A stretch of DNA of 64,000 nt. It comes from Spirabiliibacterium pneumoniae. GTDB lineage: Bacteria > Pseudomonadota > Gammaproteobacteria > Enterobacterales > Pasteurellaceae. This document shows, piece after piece, positions 1 through 10,098 of this stretch; positions within the stretch are counted from its first letter, which is position 1; each line of letters begins with the position of its first letter. Below the pieces are notes generated by a model that did not search any database, was not told where the DNA came from, and worked only from the letters and a program-made list of their open reading frames with translations. A program made the position numbers and the translations under genes. Location of the stretch: assembly GCF_014884995.1 (NCBI RefSeq), contig NZ_JABMII010000005.1:1-64000 (forward strand), written 5' to 3'.

Positions 1-2631
1 AGAGACAATCCCCTGTGCTTCCATTTGATCGACAATGCGTGCAGCACGGTTAAAGCCGAGTTTAAAATTGCGTTGAATAGACGAGATGGAGATTGTGCCT
101 GTGTTGAGCACAAATTCCACCACCGTGTCAAACAGCTCATCCAACTCGTCATCGCCCACGCCGACCGCACTTTGGGTTTCGTCCTCGTCTTGGGAGATAG
201 TAATTTCGTCTAAGTATTGCGGCGTGCCGCGTGCGCGCCAGTCATCGGCGACATTTTGCACATCACTATCAGTCATAAACGCACCATGAATACGCACCAG
301 CTCGGAGGTGCCTGGGCCTGCGTAAAGCATATCCCCACGCCCAAGCAGTGCTTCTGCACCGTTGGTGTCTAAGATGGTGCGTGAATCAATTTTGCTTGCA
401 ACCGTAAAGGCAATACGGCTTGGCACGTTGGCTTTAATCAAGCCCGTTATCACATCCACCGATGGGCGTTGGGTGGCTAAAATCAAGTGAATACCCACCG
501 CACGGGCTTTTTGCGCTAGGCGGGCGATTTGTTCTTCCACTTGTTTGCCTGCCACCATCATTAAATCCGCAAACTCATCCACCACCACTACAATGTAACT
601 CATTTTTTCCAGCGGCGGTGGTGCGCTGTCCATGCTGTCGCGCGGTTTCCAGATTGGATTTGGAATCGGCATTTGCATCTGTTCGGCTTGCTTGATTTTG
701 TCATTGAAGCCTTCAATATTGCGCACATAAAGGGCTGACAACAGCAGATAACGCCGCTCCATTTCGTCCACACACCAGCGCAGCGCATTAGCGGCTTTTT
801 TCATGTCGGTCACAACGGGGGTTAATAAGTGCGGTATGTCTTGATAAATGGAGAGTTCCACCACTTTCGGGTCAATCATAATCATGCGCACGTCTTCAGG
901 CTTGCGTTTATACAGCAAACTCAAAATCATGCTATTCACACCCACGGATTTCCCCGAGCCGGTGGCACCGGCCACCAGCAAGTGTGGCATTTTGGCCAAA
1001 TCCACCACCACAGGCTCGCCACTGATGTCTTTGCCCAGCGCCATCGGCAACAACGCTTTGCTCTCTCTAAACTCACGGCTGTCAAACACCTCACGCAATC
1101 CCACGGTTTGGCGGTGCTTGTTTGGCGTTTCAATCCCGATATACGGCTTGCCTGGGATGACTTCGGCAATCCGAATGGCACTGAACATCAACGCCCGCGC
1201 CAAATCGCTATCCAGCCCTGAGACTTTAGAGGCTTTCACGCCAGGTTCCAGTTCAAGCTCATAGCGGGTGACCACAGGGCCGACCAGCACGTCTTTGACC
1301 TGCGCTTTCACGCGGAAGTTGGCCAGCTGCTGCTCAATGCGTGCCGAAGTGGCGTGGATTTCGCTTTTGTCGACCGACAAACTCTGGATTTTCATCGGCT
1401 CAAGCAAATCCAGTGTTGGCAGTGCGGTGCTAGGCTTGGCTTTTTTGCTTGGCATACTGCTTTGCAACAGCGGGTGAATCAGCGTGCCGTGAGCAGCATA
1501 GTCTTGATATTGTGGTGGCTGTTTCGGCTCAACTTGGACTTGAATTTTCGCCAGATCTTCTTCAACCCCAAGCGCTTTGGCACGCTGCTCCCTATCTTGC
1601 TCTTTTTGGCGCTCTTGTTCTGCAAAGGCTTTCGCTAGTTGCGCCTGCACTGGGTCGAAAAGCCCCTCGTCATTATCGGTTTCAACCGCACTTTGACTTT
1701 GCATCATCAGCTCGTCAGGCAAGGTGAGATCAAAGAGTTCATCTTTTTTATTGTCAGGTGTTTCTTTGCTCATATTCTGCGCAATTTCGCTCATTGAACG
1801 AATGGTTGGGATACTCACTGCTGGCAACTCAGGTTCTTCCACTGCTACCGTTGCGTGTGAAAAATCAGGCATCTCATCATCTTGTTTGACCATGGGCATA
1901 TTGTCAATCGGCGGCAATGGCTTAAGCGCAACAGCACTTTCAACCTCAATCGGCTCAAGCTCGGCAAGCTCTTCAGGGCTTTTTACCACAACAGGAGCAG
2001 GCTCTTCGCGCGGTGGCATAAAGAGTGGATCAAGCTCGTGTTGTTGTGTTTCTTCATCATCATATTTTGCCGTCAGCCAATAATAACCACTGACAAGCAG
2101 CATCACCAACGACATACCCGCACTTAAAATAAAGCCCACCACAGCCGCACAAAACGCTACCATAAAGGTGCCAAACATGCCTAAAGTCGGGTAGAGATGC
2201 TTAACAATGAAAGCCCCCAGCACGCCACCTGCAAGGTGAATTTCACTATTAGCAAGCAATAAGGACGCCAGTGCAGTCAAGCCGCACATCAGCAGGGTAA
2301 AGCCAAACACGCGCACTAACACGCGCCCTTTGCTGAAATTGTCTTTCCAACGGTTGCGCAGCAACAAAATCGCGGAAATCACCAACATAAACGGAATAAA
2401 ATTGGCCAATGAGCCAAACAAAGCAAACAAAATATCGATGCACATCGCGCCAAAGTGGCCAGCTTTGTTAAGGGTGTCTTGCTGTGGGCTAGCCACCGTC
2501 CAAGCGTTGTCAAACGCGCTATAGCTTGACCACGCGATAATCAAATAAACACCAAAAAGCACGCATAGCCCTAAAATCAGTTCAAGAAGATAGTGTTTGG
2601 CACTGTAAGGGGGTTTAAATCGTTGAATCAT
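1..2631 (-). CDS. ftsK: DNA translocase FtsK, C-terminal end cut by window edge
   Basis: Septum-anchored, ATP-driven DNA pump that clears and sorts the chromosome termini during division. 877 codons are open from the ATG at 2631 to the left edge. The first ~190 residues hold several hydrophobic membrane segments. A Ser/Glu/Gln-rich linker follows, then the RecA-like motor with Walker A (GATGSGKS, about residues 553-562) and Walker B (VVVVDEFADL, about 680-690). The last visible residues (FNRAARIVDQMEAQG) belong to the winged-helix gamma domain that reads polar DNA motifs, so only a short tail is missing. The linker is much shorter than in E. coli FtsK (1329 aa), as known for other Pasteurellaceae. 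It starts 3 bp after the lrp stop, the same lrp-ftsK neighbourhood as in enterobacteria. Confidence 0.97.
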   Translation of the reverse strand, partial: MIQRFKPPYSAKHYLLELILGLCVLFGVYLIIAWSSYSAFDNAWTVASPQQDTLNKAGHFGAMCIDILFALFGSLANFIPFMLVISAILLLRNRWKDNFSKGRVLVRVFGFTLLMCGLTALASLLLANSEIHLAGGVLGAFIVKHLYPTLGMFGTFMVAFCAAVVGFILSAGMSLVMLLVSGYYWLTAKYDDEETQQHELDPLFMPPREEPAPVVVKSPEELAELEPIEVESAVALKPLPPIDNMPMVKQDDEMPDFSHATVAVEEPELPAVSIPTIRSMSEIAQNMSKETPDNKKDELFDLTLPDELMMQSQSAVETDNDEGLFDPVQAQLAKAFAEQERQKEQDREQRAKALGVEEDLAKIQVQVEPKQPPQYQDYAAHGTLIHPLLQSSMPSKKAKPSTALPTLDLLEPMKIQSLSVDKSEIHATSARIEQQLANFRVKAQVKDVLVGPVVTRYELELEPGVKASKVSGLDSDLARALMFSAIRIAEVIPGKPYIGIETPNKHRQTVGLREVFDSREFRESKALLPMALGKDISGEPVVVDLAKMPHLLVAGATGSGKSVGVNSMILSLLYKRKPEDVRMIMIDPKVVELSIYQDIPHLLTPVVTDMKKAANALRWCVDEMERRYLLLSALYVRNIEGFNDKIKQAEQMQMPIPNPIWKPRDSMDSAPPPLEKMSYIVVVVDEFADLMMVAGKQVEEQIARLAQKARAVGIHLILATQRPSVDVITGLIKANVPSRIAFTVASKIDSRTILDTNGAEALLGRGDMLYAGPGTSELVRIHGAFMTDSDVQNVADDWRARGTPQYLDEITISQDEDETQSAVGVGDDELDELFDTVVEFVLNTGTISISSIQRNFKLGFNRAARIVDQMEAQGIVS

Positions 2632-2634
2632 AAT

Positions 2635-3132
2635 CTACTCTGCTTTGCTTTTCGCTTTAATCTGAATCAGGTTACTTTTTTTCACCTCTTCCATCACCAC
2701 ATAAGTGCGGGTGTCGTTCACGCCAGGCAAGCGCAGCAATGTGGTGCCAAGCAGTTGGCGATAAGCCGCCATATCTGGCACACGGGTTTTTAATAGGTAG
2801 TCAAAATCGCCTGAGACAAGAAAACACTCTTGAATTTCATCGAGTTTTTGTACAGCTTGGTTAAATTCTTCAAACACATCAGGCTTGCCGCGCACCAGCG
2901 TGATTTCCACAATCACCAGCAGCGGTGAATCAAGCAATTCAGGGTTGAGCAGCGCACGATACCCCATGATAATGCCCTGTCTTTCCAGCCGACGTACACG
3001 CTCAAGGCAAGGCGTTGGTGACAACCCCACTTTTTTGGATAAATCAATATTGGAGATTTTGCCGTTTTGCTGTAATTCTTGCAAAATTTTGATGTCGGTC
3101 GCATCAAGTACTTTATTATTTTTTTTAGACAT
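2635..3132 (-). CDS. lrp: Leucine-responsive regulatory protein Lrp
   Basis: Global feast/famine transcription regulator. The N-terminal helix-turn-helix (DATDIKILQELQ ... SNIDLSKKVGLSPTPCLERV) and the C-terminal effector-binding RAM domain (VNDTRTYVVMEEV) are both intact, and the length (165 aa) is standard. I place the start at 3132 (MSKKNN), which has GGGA upstream and matches the family's N-terminus. An in-frame ATG at 3147 would add five residues (MMGTV) but has no good ribosome site. A USS copy (3149-3157) lies directly upstream. The gene is tightly followed by ftsK. Confidence 0.95.
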   Translation of the reverse strand: MSKKNNKVLDATDIKILQELQQNGKISNIDLSKKVGLSPTPCLERVRRLERQGIIMGYRALLNPELLDSPLLVIVEITLVRGKPDVFEEFNQAVQKLDEIQECFLVSGDFDYLLKTRVPDMAAYRQLLGTTLLRLPGVNDTRTYVVMEEVKKSNLIQIKAKSKAE

Positions 3133-3187
3133 AACAGTTCCCATCACAAAGTGCGGTATCAGTTTACTTGATTTTCACATTATTTTA

Positions 3188-3216
3188 AACAAAAAAGCCC
3201 GCTCGTAGGCGGGCAT
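3188..3216 (-). terminator. Rho-independent terminator of fabB
   Basis: Read leftward, GCCCGC-CTACGA-GCGGGC forms a 6-bp GC stem followed by TTTTTT, starting about 15 bases past the fabB stop. It separates fabB from lrp. Confidence 0.85.
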
Positions 3217-3231
3217 CGGCTGACTGTTTCG

Positions 3232-4449
3232 CTACGCATAGCGTTTGAACACTAATGTAGCATTCGTGCCACCAAAACCAAAGCTATTGGACATCACAGT
3301 GTTCAGTTTCACGCCCATTTTCGGCGCTGTGATGATATTCATGCCTTGGGCTTTTTCATCAAGCGTGTTGATGTTAATACTTGGTGCAATAAAATCGTGG
3401 TTCAACATTAACAGCGAATAAATCGCCTCGTGCACCCCTGCCGCACCCAGTGCGTGGCCAGTCATCGCTTTAGTCGCTGAAATGGCTGGGGTGTTGTCGC
3501 CAAACACCTCGCGCACCGCTTCAAGTTCTTTCACATCACCCACGGGGGTGGAGGTGCCGTGTACATTGAGATAATCCACTGGAGTGTCGAGATTTTCCAT
3601 CGCTTGACGCATACAGCGTGCGGCTCCTTCACCGCTTGGTGCCACCATATCATAACCGTCCGATGAAGCACCATAGCCGACAATCTCAGCATAAATGGTT
3701 GCCCCACGCGCCAGTGCATGCTCTAGCTCTTCCACTACCACAATGCCGCCGCCGCCTGAAATCACAAAGCCATCACGATCCGCATCATAGGTGCGAGAAG
3801 CCAGCTCTGGCGTATCGTTGTACTTGGTTGACAGCGCGCCCATGGCATCAAATTCACAGGCACATTCCCACGCCAATTCTTCAGCGCCGCCTGCAAAAAC
3901 CACATCTTGCTTGCCAAGTTGAATAAGCTCAACAGCATGCCCAATACAATGGGCGGAGGTGGCGCACGCCGAACTGATAGAATAATTCACGCCTTTGATT
4001 TTAAACGGGGTTGCCAAGCACGCTGACACGCTCGATGCCATGGTTTTGGTCACAGCATAAGGCCCAATGGCTTTCACTCCGCGTGGTCCACGCATAGCAT
4101 CGGCTGCTACGATCTGATTATGTGGTGAGCCAGCACCTGCGCCCACAACCAAGCCTGTGCGCGTGTTGGACACTTGATCTTCACTCAGACCTGCACTGTC
4201 GATTGCCTGTTGCATAGAAAGATAAGCGTAAGCGGCTGCATCGCCCATAAAACGCATCACTTTACGGTCGATCAGCTCTTTAGGTTCAATTTTTAGCGTA
4301 CCCGCAATTTGACTGCGCATACCAATCTCAGCAAATTCAGGCATAGCACGAATGCCCGATTTGCCTTGTTTGAGCGCGTCAAGCACTTCTTGTGCATTGT
4401 TGCCAATGCTTGACACAATACCAAAACCTGTAATCACTGCTCTTTTCAT
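3232..4449 (-). CDS. fabB: 3-oxoacyl-ACP synthase I (FabB)
   Basis: Condensing enzyme of type II fatty acid synthesis, needed for elongation of unsaturated acyl chains. The Cys-His-His triad is visible: Cys162 (SSACATS), His297 (VHGTSTP) and His332 (GHALGAAG). I set the start at 4449 ([10 protein letters not shown]), where AGAAAGG precedes the ATG. This gives 405 aa, against 406 in E. coli. The longer reading frame to 4530 adds a cysteine-rich leader without family support. A FabR-like palindrome lies in the leader (see the regulatory entry), and a strong terminator follows the gene. Confidence 0.97.
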   Translation of the reverse strand: MKRAVITGFGIVSSIGNNAQEVLDALKQGKSGIRAMPEFAEIGMRSQIAGTLKIEPKELIDRKVMRFMGDAAAYAYLSMQQAIDSAGLSEDQVSNTRTGLVVGAGAGSPHNQIVAADAMRGPRGVKAIGPYAVTKTMASSVSACLATPFKIKGVNYSISSACATSAHCIGHAVELIQLGKQDVVFAGGAEELAWECACEFDAMGALSTKYNDTPELASRTYDADRDGFVISGGGGIVVVEELEHALARGATIYAEIVGYGASSDGYDMVAPSGEGAARCMRQAMENLDTPVDYLNVHGTSTPVGDVKELEAVREVFGDNTPAISATKAMTGHALGAAGVHEAIYSLLMLNHDFIAPSININTLDEKAQGMNIITAPKMGVKLNTVMSNSFGFGGTNATLVFKRYA

Positions 4450-4478
4450 CTTTAAACCTTTCTTTAACTGTGAGTGTT

Positions 4479-4500
4479 TCAACGTACAACTGTTAGCTGA
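4479..4500. promoter_or_regulatory. FabR-like imperfect palindrome upstream of fabB
   Basis: TCAACGTACA-AC-TGTTAGCTGA is a 22-bp imperfect dyad in which 7 of 10 half-site positions pair. It lies 30-51 bp upstream of the fabB start. It resembles the GTACA...TGT-type sites of FabR (YijC), which controls fabA and fabB in gamma-proteobacteria. The assignment is inferred from resemblance only. Confidence 0.45.
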
Positions 4501-4644
4501 ATACGTTACTATAAAATAAAAACATTGCAAGCATTATCCCGCAATTCTTAATAATTGCTGTTTTTGTGTTTAATTTTTAATCAATTTAACAGGCATTTCA
4601 TTGGCCTTTCGCGTACAATACACAAAAACGAAAAAAGGCACGCT

Positions 4645-6654
4645 ATGACAACCCAAACCGACTTTGCACACGTTCACTTTGATGAACACAACACGCCCTA
4701 TTCTGAGCAATTTGATGACATTTATTTTATGCCTGCGCACGGGCTTGACGAAGCCCGTTATGTGTTTTTAGACGGCAACCAGCTGCTCGAGCGCTGGCAA
4801 ACTTGGCACAAACCGCACTTTGTCATTGCAGAAACGGGCTTTGGTACGGGGTTAAACTTTCTCGCCTGCTGCGCACTGTTTGATGCCTTTCGCGCCCAAC
4901 ACCCCGATACACCACTCAAACGCTTATTTTTTATCTCATTTGAAAAATTCCCACTCACGCGCCAAGCCCTCACCCAAAGCCATCGCGGGCTTGATTCACT
5001 GGCACTTTATTGCCAGCAACTCACGCAACAGTGGGTAGACATTCCCATTACAGGCTGCCACCGCTGCCACTTTGGCAGTGCTATCACGCTTGACCTGTGG
5101 CTTGGTGATCTACATGACAATTTACCTGAACTGGGAGATTATTACCAAGGGCGCGTGGATGCGTGGTTTTTAGACGGCTTTGCGCCGAGCAAAAACCCTG
5201 ATATGTGGAATGATTCGCTCTATCAACAGATGTTTCGTTTAAGTCATCAAGGCACCACATTTGCAACCTTCACCGCAGCCAGTAAAGTGCGGTTGGGGCT
5301 TGAGGCAGCAGGCTTTACAGTGCGCAAACGCAAAGGTTTTGCCCATAAACGGGAGATGCTTATCGGCTTCAAGCCAACGGAAAGTGCGGTTACGTTTACT
5401 TACCCATGGAGCGCTTTCAACAGCGGAGAAAACACGCGCGATGTGGCGATCATTGGTGGGGGTGTGGCAAGCCTGTTCACCGCACTGGCATTGCGTAAAC
5501 GTGGGATCGCCGTTACGCTTTATTGTCAAGACGATGCGCTAGGTCAAGGCGCATCAGGCAACGCACAAGGCGCACTTTATCCCCAATTAAGTGATGATGA
5601 TCAGCGCAACTGCGCCATTTATGCACACAGTTTTCTCTACGCAAAACGCATTTTGCCACCATTATGCGAACAGCTCGGCGGTGTCGAACAAGGCTGGCAT
5701 GGTGTAGCCCTTTGCGCTTACAACTGTAAGGTAAAACAAAAATTAGCGAAGATCGCCAGCCACTGGCCGCCGCCCCTTTTTGAATTAAAATCAGCGCAAG
5801 CATTGACCGCACTTTGTGGCATTGAAATCCCACACGAAGGAGGGTTTATTGCGTCCGCAGGTTGGCTGTCACCAAAGCAGCTGATGCAACGCGGCGCACG
5901 CTATCTGCAAAAGTGCGGTGTCAATATTATCACCCGCACTGAGATTGAGCAGCTAAGCCCGCTCGTTGATAGCCGCTGGCAGCTTGATGCTGGCAACCGC
6001 ACTTTTACCCATGACGCGGTGGTGCTGGCTTGTGGGCATAAGCTGACCCACTTTTCACAAACCGAGAAATTACCGCTCTACCCCGTGCGCGGGCAAGTCA
6101 GCTATATTCCGACGACCCCTGCGTTGCAAGCACTAAAAGCGGTGGTTTGTTTTGATGGTTATCTCACCCCGCACAATCAACAACAGCAGCATTGTCTTGG
6201 CGCAAGCCATGTGCGTGAGCAGGTAGCCTGTGATTTTTCCGCACAAGAACAGCAAGCCAATAAAATCCGCCTCACCAATAATATTGGGCTAGCGTGGGCG
6301 CAAGAGATTGATATTTCTGGCATGCAGGGAAATGTGGGGGTGCGTTGTGGTACGCGGGAGCGGCTGCCTATGATGGGGAACGTACCGCACTTTGATGAAA
6401 TGGCGCACGCCTACGCTAACTTGTTTAATCTGCGCCGCCGTCAACAACCCATAGCCCCCGCGCCATATTGGAAAAACCTATATCTTCTTGGCGCACTGGG
6501 CTCTCGCGGGCTAACCAGCGCACCACTTTTGGCAGAAAGTCTCGCCTCGCTGGTGGCCAATGAACCGATACCGCTGGCGCAATCCCTATTGTTTGCCCTC
6601 AATCCCAACCGCACTTGGGTGCGCAAGTTATTGAAAGGCACGCCGATTAAATAG
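4645..6654 (+). CDS. mnmC: Bifunctional tRNA wobble-uridine enzyme MnmC
   Basis: Carries out the last two steps of 5-methylaminomethyl-2-thiouridine synthesis at the tRNA wobble position. The N-terminal SAM methyltransferase domain has GFGTGLNFL. The C-terminal FAD oxidoreductase domain begins with the dinucleotide motif IIGGGVASLF at about residue 268. The start at 4645 (MTTQTDF) follows AAAAAAGGC and gives 669 aa (E. coli 668). Seven perfect USS copies lie inside the gene, at 5285, 5382, 5806, 5911, 5996, 6384 and 6608. Its end overlaps the end of rnd by 8 bp, tail to tail. Confidence 0.96.
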   Translation: MTTQTDFAHVHFDEHNTPYSEQFDDIYFMPAHGLDEARYVFLDGNQLLERWQTWHKPHFVIAETGFGTGLNFLACCALFDAFRAQHPDTPLKRLFFISFEKFPLTRQALTQSHRGLDSLALYCQQLTQQWVDIPITGCHRCHFGSAITLDLWLGDLHDNLPELGDYYQGRVDAWFLDGFAPSKNPDMWNDSLYQQMFRLSHQGTTFATFTAASKVRLGLEAAGFTVRKRKGFAHKREMLIGFKPTESAVTFTYPWSAFNSGENTRDVAIIGGGVASLFTALALRKRGIAVTLYCQDDALGQGASGNAQGALYPQLSDDDQRNCAIYAHSFLYAKRILPPLCEQLGGVEQGWHGVALCAYNCKVKQKLAKIASHWPPPLFELKSAQALTALCGIEIPHEGGFIASAGWLSPKQLMQRGARYLQKCGVNIITRTEIEQLSPLVDSRWQLDAGNRTFTHDAVVLACGHKLTHFSQTEKLPLYPVRGQVSYIPTTPALQALKAVVCFDGYLTPHNQQQQHCLGASHVREQVACDFSAQEQQANKIRLTNNIGLAWAQEIDISGMQGNVGVRCGTRERLPMMGNVPHFDEMAHAYANLFNLRRRQQPIAPAPYWKNLYLLGALGSRGLTSAPLLAESLASLVANEPIPLAQSLLFALNPNRTWVRKLLKGTPIK

Positions 6655-7801
6655 CGTTGTGCTGCATTGCAATTTCATAACTGGCGAGCAACGCTTCACC
6701 AAAGGGCTGCCGCCAGCCTTGCAGTAAACGTGGTAACGGGAGGTCTTGCTCAGGATTATACCAACGCCATTTAATCAATTGGTGTAAGAATTTACGGCTG
6801 GCAATGCGCTCTTTTGTAATAGTTTCTGGAACAAGCTCAACGAGTTGTTGTTGCAACAGTTTCATATGCTTTTTGTAGCTTGCCTGTGTGGCAATTTGCT
6901 CAATCGCAGGTGGATGGCTCTCAGCAGGCGCTTTATGTGCTTGCGCAATGAGTTGCACGATTTTTTTGCCATAACGGCGAATCGTTTGCGGGTGAACATC
7001 AAACTCCACCAATGCTGACGGTTGTTTTATCATCGCTTGCGCTGCGTTGAAAAGTGCGGTTTCTCTGATGATAAAATTCGGTGCGATATCTTCTTCAATC
7101 GCCAACGTTAACCGCCATTGTGCCAGCAGTTTCAGTGCCAACAACCGTTCACCTTGCAGCCGCCAAGCGTTGCCAATAGTCAGATACGCCTGTTCAGGCT
7201 GAGGCTGGCGCAGGCACTTTTCACACAAATAGTCACACTCTTGCATAACCGCACTTTGCCACTGAGTCGGCAACGCTTCACGCATTTGGCTAAACAGCGG
7301 CAACAGATAATACACATCGGCGCCAGCATAACGCAGCTGCGTCTCGCTCAGCGGGCGGGCAAGCCAGTCCGTGCGCGATGCGCCTTTGTCCAATGAAATG
7401 GAAAAATAATGCTCGATCAGAGAGGCAAAGCCCGTCGAACTATTAAACCCCATAAAATCCGCCATGACTTGGGTGTCGATTAACGGCCTTGGCAGCTGAT
7501 TAAAATAATGCGCGAACACTTCCAAATCTTCACTGCACGCATGCAGCACCTTTAACACGTTCTTCGCTTGCAACAACGCAATAAAAGGGGAAAAATCCTG
7601 GATAGATAACGGATCGATTAACGATAATGTTTGCCCATCATAAAGCTGAATCAGCCCCAATTGAGGATAAAATGTGCGAGTGCGGATAAACTCAGTATCC
7701 AACGCCACAACACTTTTTTCACTCGCCTGCGCGCATACTTTCGCTAGCAAAGTATCGTTATCAATCCAGAGATGATCGATTTGGGGTGGGATATTAATCA
7801 T
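6647..7801 (-). CDS. rnd: Ribonuclease D
   Basis: 3'-5' exoribonuclease that trims tRNA and other small RNA 3' ends. The DEDDy exonuclease motifs are visible: Exo I ([12 protein letters not shown]), Exo II ([11 protein letters not shown]) and Exo III with Tyr ([11 protein letters not shown]). HRDC-type C-terminal domains follow. The length of 384 aa is close to E. coli Rnd (375). Its start overlaps the end of fadD by 8 bp, implying translational coupling in the slp-fadD-rnd run. Confidence 0.96.
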   Translation of the reverse strand: MINIPPQIDHLWIDNDTLLAKVCAQASEKSVVALDTEFIRTRTFYPQLGLIQLYDGQTLSLIDPLSIQDFSPFIALLQAKNVLKVLHACSEDLEVFAHYFNQLPRPLIDTQVMADFMGFNSSTGFASLIEHYFSISLDKGASRTDWLARPLSETQLRYAGADVYYLLPLFSQMREALPTQWQSAVMQECDYLCEKCLRQPQPEQAYLTIGNAWRLQGERLLALKLLAQWRLTLAIEEDIAPNFIIRETALFNAAQAMIKQPSALVEFDVHPQTIRRYGKKIVQLIAQAHKAPAESHPPAIEQIATQASYKKHMKLLQQQLVELVPETITKERIASRKFLHQLIKWRWYNPEQDLPLPRLLQGWRQPFGEALLASYEIAMQHNAI

Positions 7802-9497
7802 CGTTTTTTTCTTTATTTTGCTTAAACTTTGCTAATTCTTCATCACGCACTACGCGGCGGAGAATTTTGCCCACATTGCTTTTCGGCAATTCACGACGAA
7901 ATTCAATTTCACGCGGCACTTTATACCCTGTCAGATGCTGACGACAATGAGTCCGCAACTCATCTGGTGTCAGGCTTTCATCGCGTTTCACCACAAAAAT
8001 TTTCACTTTTTCGCCACTGCGTGCATCTGGCACCCCTATCGCCACCACTTCAGCCACTTTATAGTTGAGCATCACCACGTCTTCAATCTCATTTGGAAAC
8101 ACATTAAAGCCAGAGACGTTAATCATGTCTTTTTTGCGATCAACAATCTTGAGATTGAGATCCTCACCCATCACAACAATGTCGCCAGTTGCCATCCAGC
8201 CATCTTTAAGCACTTCCGCCGTTGCCTCTGGGCGCTGCCAATAACCTTTCATCACCTGATCGCCTTTGACCCATAGCTCACCACGCTCACCAATGCCAAC
8301 CTCTTCGCCCTCATCGTTGAGAATTTTAATATCGGTGTTAGGCACTGGTACACCGATGTTGCCGTTATGCTCTTTAGCGTGCGGCGGACAGGCGGCAATC
8401 AGTGGCGAGCATTCAGTCATACCATAACCTTCAATGATGTTGCAGCCTGTAAGCTTGTGCCAGCGTTGCGCCACAGATTGGTTAACCGACATACCGCCTG
8501 CAACGGTCAACAATAGTGTAGAGAAATCCAACTCACGGAAGTTTTCATTGTTAAGTAGCGCATTATAGAGTGTGTTAACGCCTGTTATCGCCACAAATGG
8601 ATGACGCTTAAGCTCTCGCACAAAACCATTAATATCCCGTGGATTGGTAATCAAAATACCCGTCAATCCTAACTCCACAAATAAGAGGCAATTGACAGTC
8701 AAGGCAAACACATGATAGAGAGGCAGCGCAATGATCGCCTCGCGATGTTGTGAATGGCGCAAAAAAGGTTCTGCCACCCATTTGGCTTGGAAAATGTTGG
8801 TTAAAATATTTTTATGCGTTAGCATCGCGCCTTTGGCAACACCAGTGGTTCCGCCAGTGTACTGCAAAAAGGCGATGTCATCGCCCTTAACCACAGGCTG
8901 CACGTATTGGCGGAATTTGCCAATGCGCAGCACTTCACGAAAAGTCACGGCACCAGGGAGTTTGTATTTCGGCACCAATTTTTTGATGTATTTCACCACA
9001 AAATTGACCAGATTGCGCTTGCCAAACGAGAGTTGATCCCCCATGCGTGTTAGGATCACATGTTTCACGTCAGTTTCTTTCACTATACTTTCTAACGTAG
9101 CGGCAAAGGTGGAGACCACCACAATGGCTTTGGCGCCGCTGTCTTGCAGCTGGTGCTCCAGCTCGCGTGGTGTATATAGCGGGTTGACGTTCACCACAAT
9201 CAAGCCTGCACGCAGCACACCAAATAGCGAGATGGGGTATTGCAGCAAATTCGGCATCATTAAGGCTACGCGGTCGCCTTGATTGAGTTTCAATTCATTT
9301 TGTAAATAAGCCGCAAAGGCGCGCGAGCGCTCTTCGAGTTTGCGCCAAGTCAGCACTTGCCCCATGTTAATGTAGGCAGCTTGATCAGGGCGCTCACGCA
9401 CCGCGGTGTCGAACATATCAAGCAAAGTGCGGTATTTATCCGTTTTAATTTCGCGCTCAGCATCGGGTGGGTAATTATCAAACCAAATTTTTTCCAT
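7794..9497 (-). CDS. fadD: Long-chain fatty acid-CoA ligase FadD
   Basis: Inner-membrane-associated acyl-CoA synthetase that activates long-chain fatty acids with ATP and CoA. The adenylate-forming signatures are [11 protein letters not shown] (residues 213-223), GYGMTECSP, and the hinge/fatty-acid region [19 protein letters not shown]. The length of 567 aa is close to E. coli FadD (561). It sits between slp and rnd as in E. coli. No beta-oxidation genes are in the window, so here it may mainly feed exogenous fatty acids into lipids (inference). Confidence 0.95.
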   Translation of the reverse strand: MEKIWFDNYPPDAEREIKTDKYRTLLDMFDTAVRERPDQAAYINMGQVLTWRKLEERSRAFAAYLQNELKLNQGDRVALMMPNLLQYPISLFGVLRAGLIVVNVNPLYTPRELEHQLQDSGAKAIVVVSTFAATLESIVKETDVKHVILTRMGDQLSFGKRNLVNFVVKYIKKLVPKYKLPGAVTFREVLRIGKFRQYVQPVVKGDDIAFLQYTGGTTGVAKGAMLTHKNILTNIFQAKWVAEPFLRHSQHREAIIALPLYHVFALTVNCLLFVELGLTGILITNPRDINGFVRELKRHPFVAITGVNTLYNALLNNENFRELDFSTLLLTVAGGMSVNQSVAQRWHKLTGCNIIEGYGMTECSPLIAACPPHAKEHNGNIGVPVPNTDIKILNDEGEEVGIGERGELWVKGDQVMKGYWQRPEATAEVLKDGWMATGDIVVMGEDLNLKIVDRKKDMINVSGFNVFPNEIEDVVMLNYKVAEVVAIGVPDARSGEKVKIFVVKRDESLTPDELRTHCRQHLTGYKVPREIEFRRELPKSNVGKILRRVVRDEELAKFKQNKEKNDD

Positions 9498-9546
9498 AAT
9501 AGATGTTATCCGTTATTTTTTTAGGCTTTATAACAAGTTAATCGGC

Positions 9547-10095
9547 TTATTGCAATGCTATCCGCGTTTTTATCACGGGAAGTTCTAAAAATCCCCCTTG
9601 CAAGAAAAACGGCGAACGCACACCATACCACGGATCCTCATCGTTGTAATACTCCACATACGTTTGCCACTGGTGCACTCGCTCAGCACGGATCACAGGG
9701 AAGCGGTAATCCGCCTGATCAATTTTTCCTTCACGCTCGCCGATATATTTTCCTTTTACCGTAATATACTGATCTTTAATGCTTAATGGATCGACAAAGT
9801 GCGGTACACGCACGATAAATCGCCCATTGCTGTGGGCTTCAGGGATAGGTTTAGCACTGTATTTATCTACCAGCAGGCTAAGCACCTCCAGCTCACTTTG
9901 CTCCTGACTCAACGCTTTGGCTGCAATCACTTTGCCTCCAAGCCGCACACCAATACACTGGCATTGGCTGTCAGCGGCAGATAATTGATCAAAGCTAATT
10001 AACGTGTGTTCACCGCGCTCCAATCCTTGCGGCGCCAGTTGACAGGCACAAAGCGCACTGCTGGCCAGTGCAATTGCAAATAATTTCATTTTCAT
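9547..10095 (-). CDS. Slp-family outer membrane lipoprotein
   Basis: 182-aa lipoprotein with an N-terminal signal ending in a lipobox (L15-C16-A17-C18), so Cys18 is the likely lipidated residue. The rest is a small beta-rich domain resembling E. coli Slp/YeaY, with conserved-looking segments GGKVIAA and WYGVRSPFF. The role is unknown beyond starvation- or stress-associated outer membrane lipoproteins in relatives. It starts 3 bp after tsaB and precedes fadD, matching the yeaZ-yeaY-fadD order of E. coli. Confidence 0.88.
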   Translation of the reverse strand: MKMKLFAIALASSALCACQLAPQGLERGEHTLISFDQLSAADSQCQCIGVRLGGKVIAAKALSQEQSELEVLSLLVDKYSAKPIPEAHSNGRFIVRVPHFVDPLSIKDQYITVKGKYIGEREGKIDQADYRFPVIRAERVHQWQTYVEYYNDEDPWYGVRSPFFLQGGFLELPVIKTRIALQ

Positions 10096-10098
10096 ACA

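Noticed and set aside
86-2127. Many rightward open frames over the first 2.1 kb
   Set aside because: They are antisense to ftsK, whose leftward frame is continuous from 2631 to the window edge with Walker motifs.
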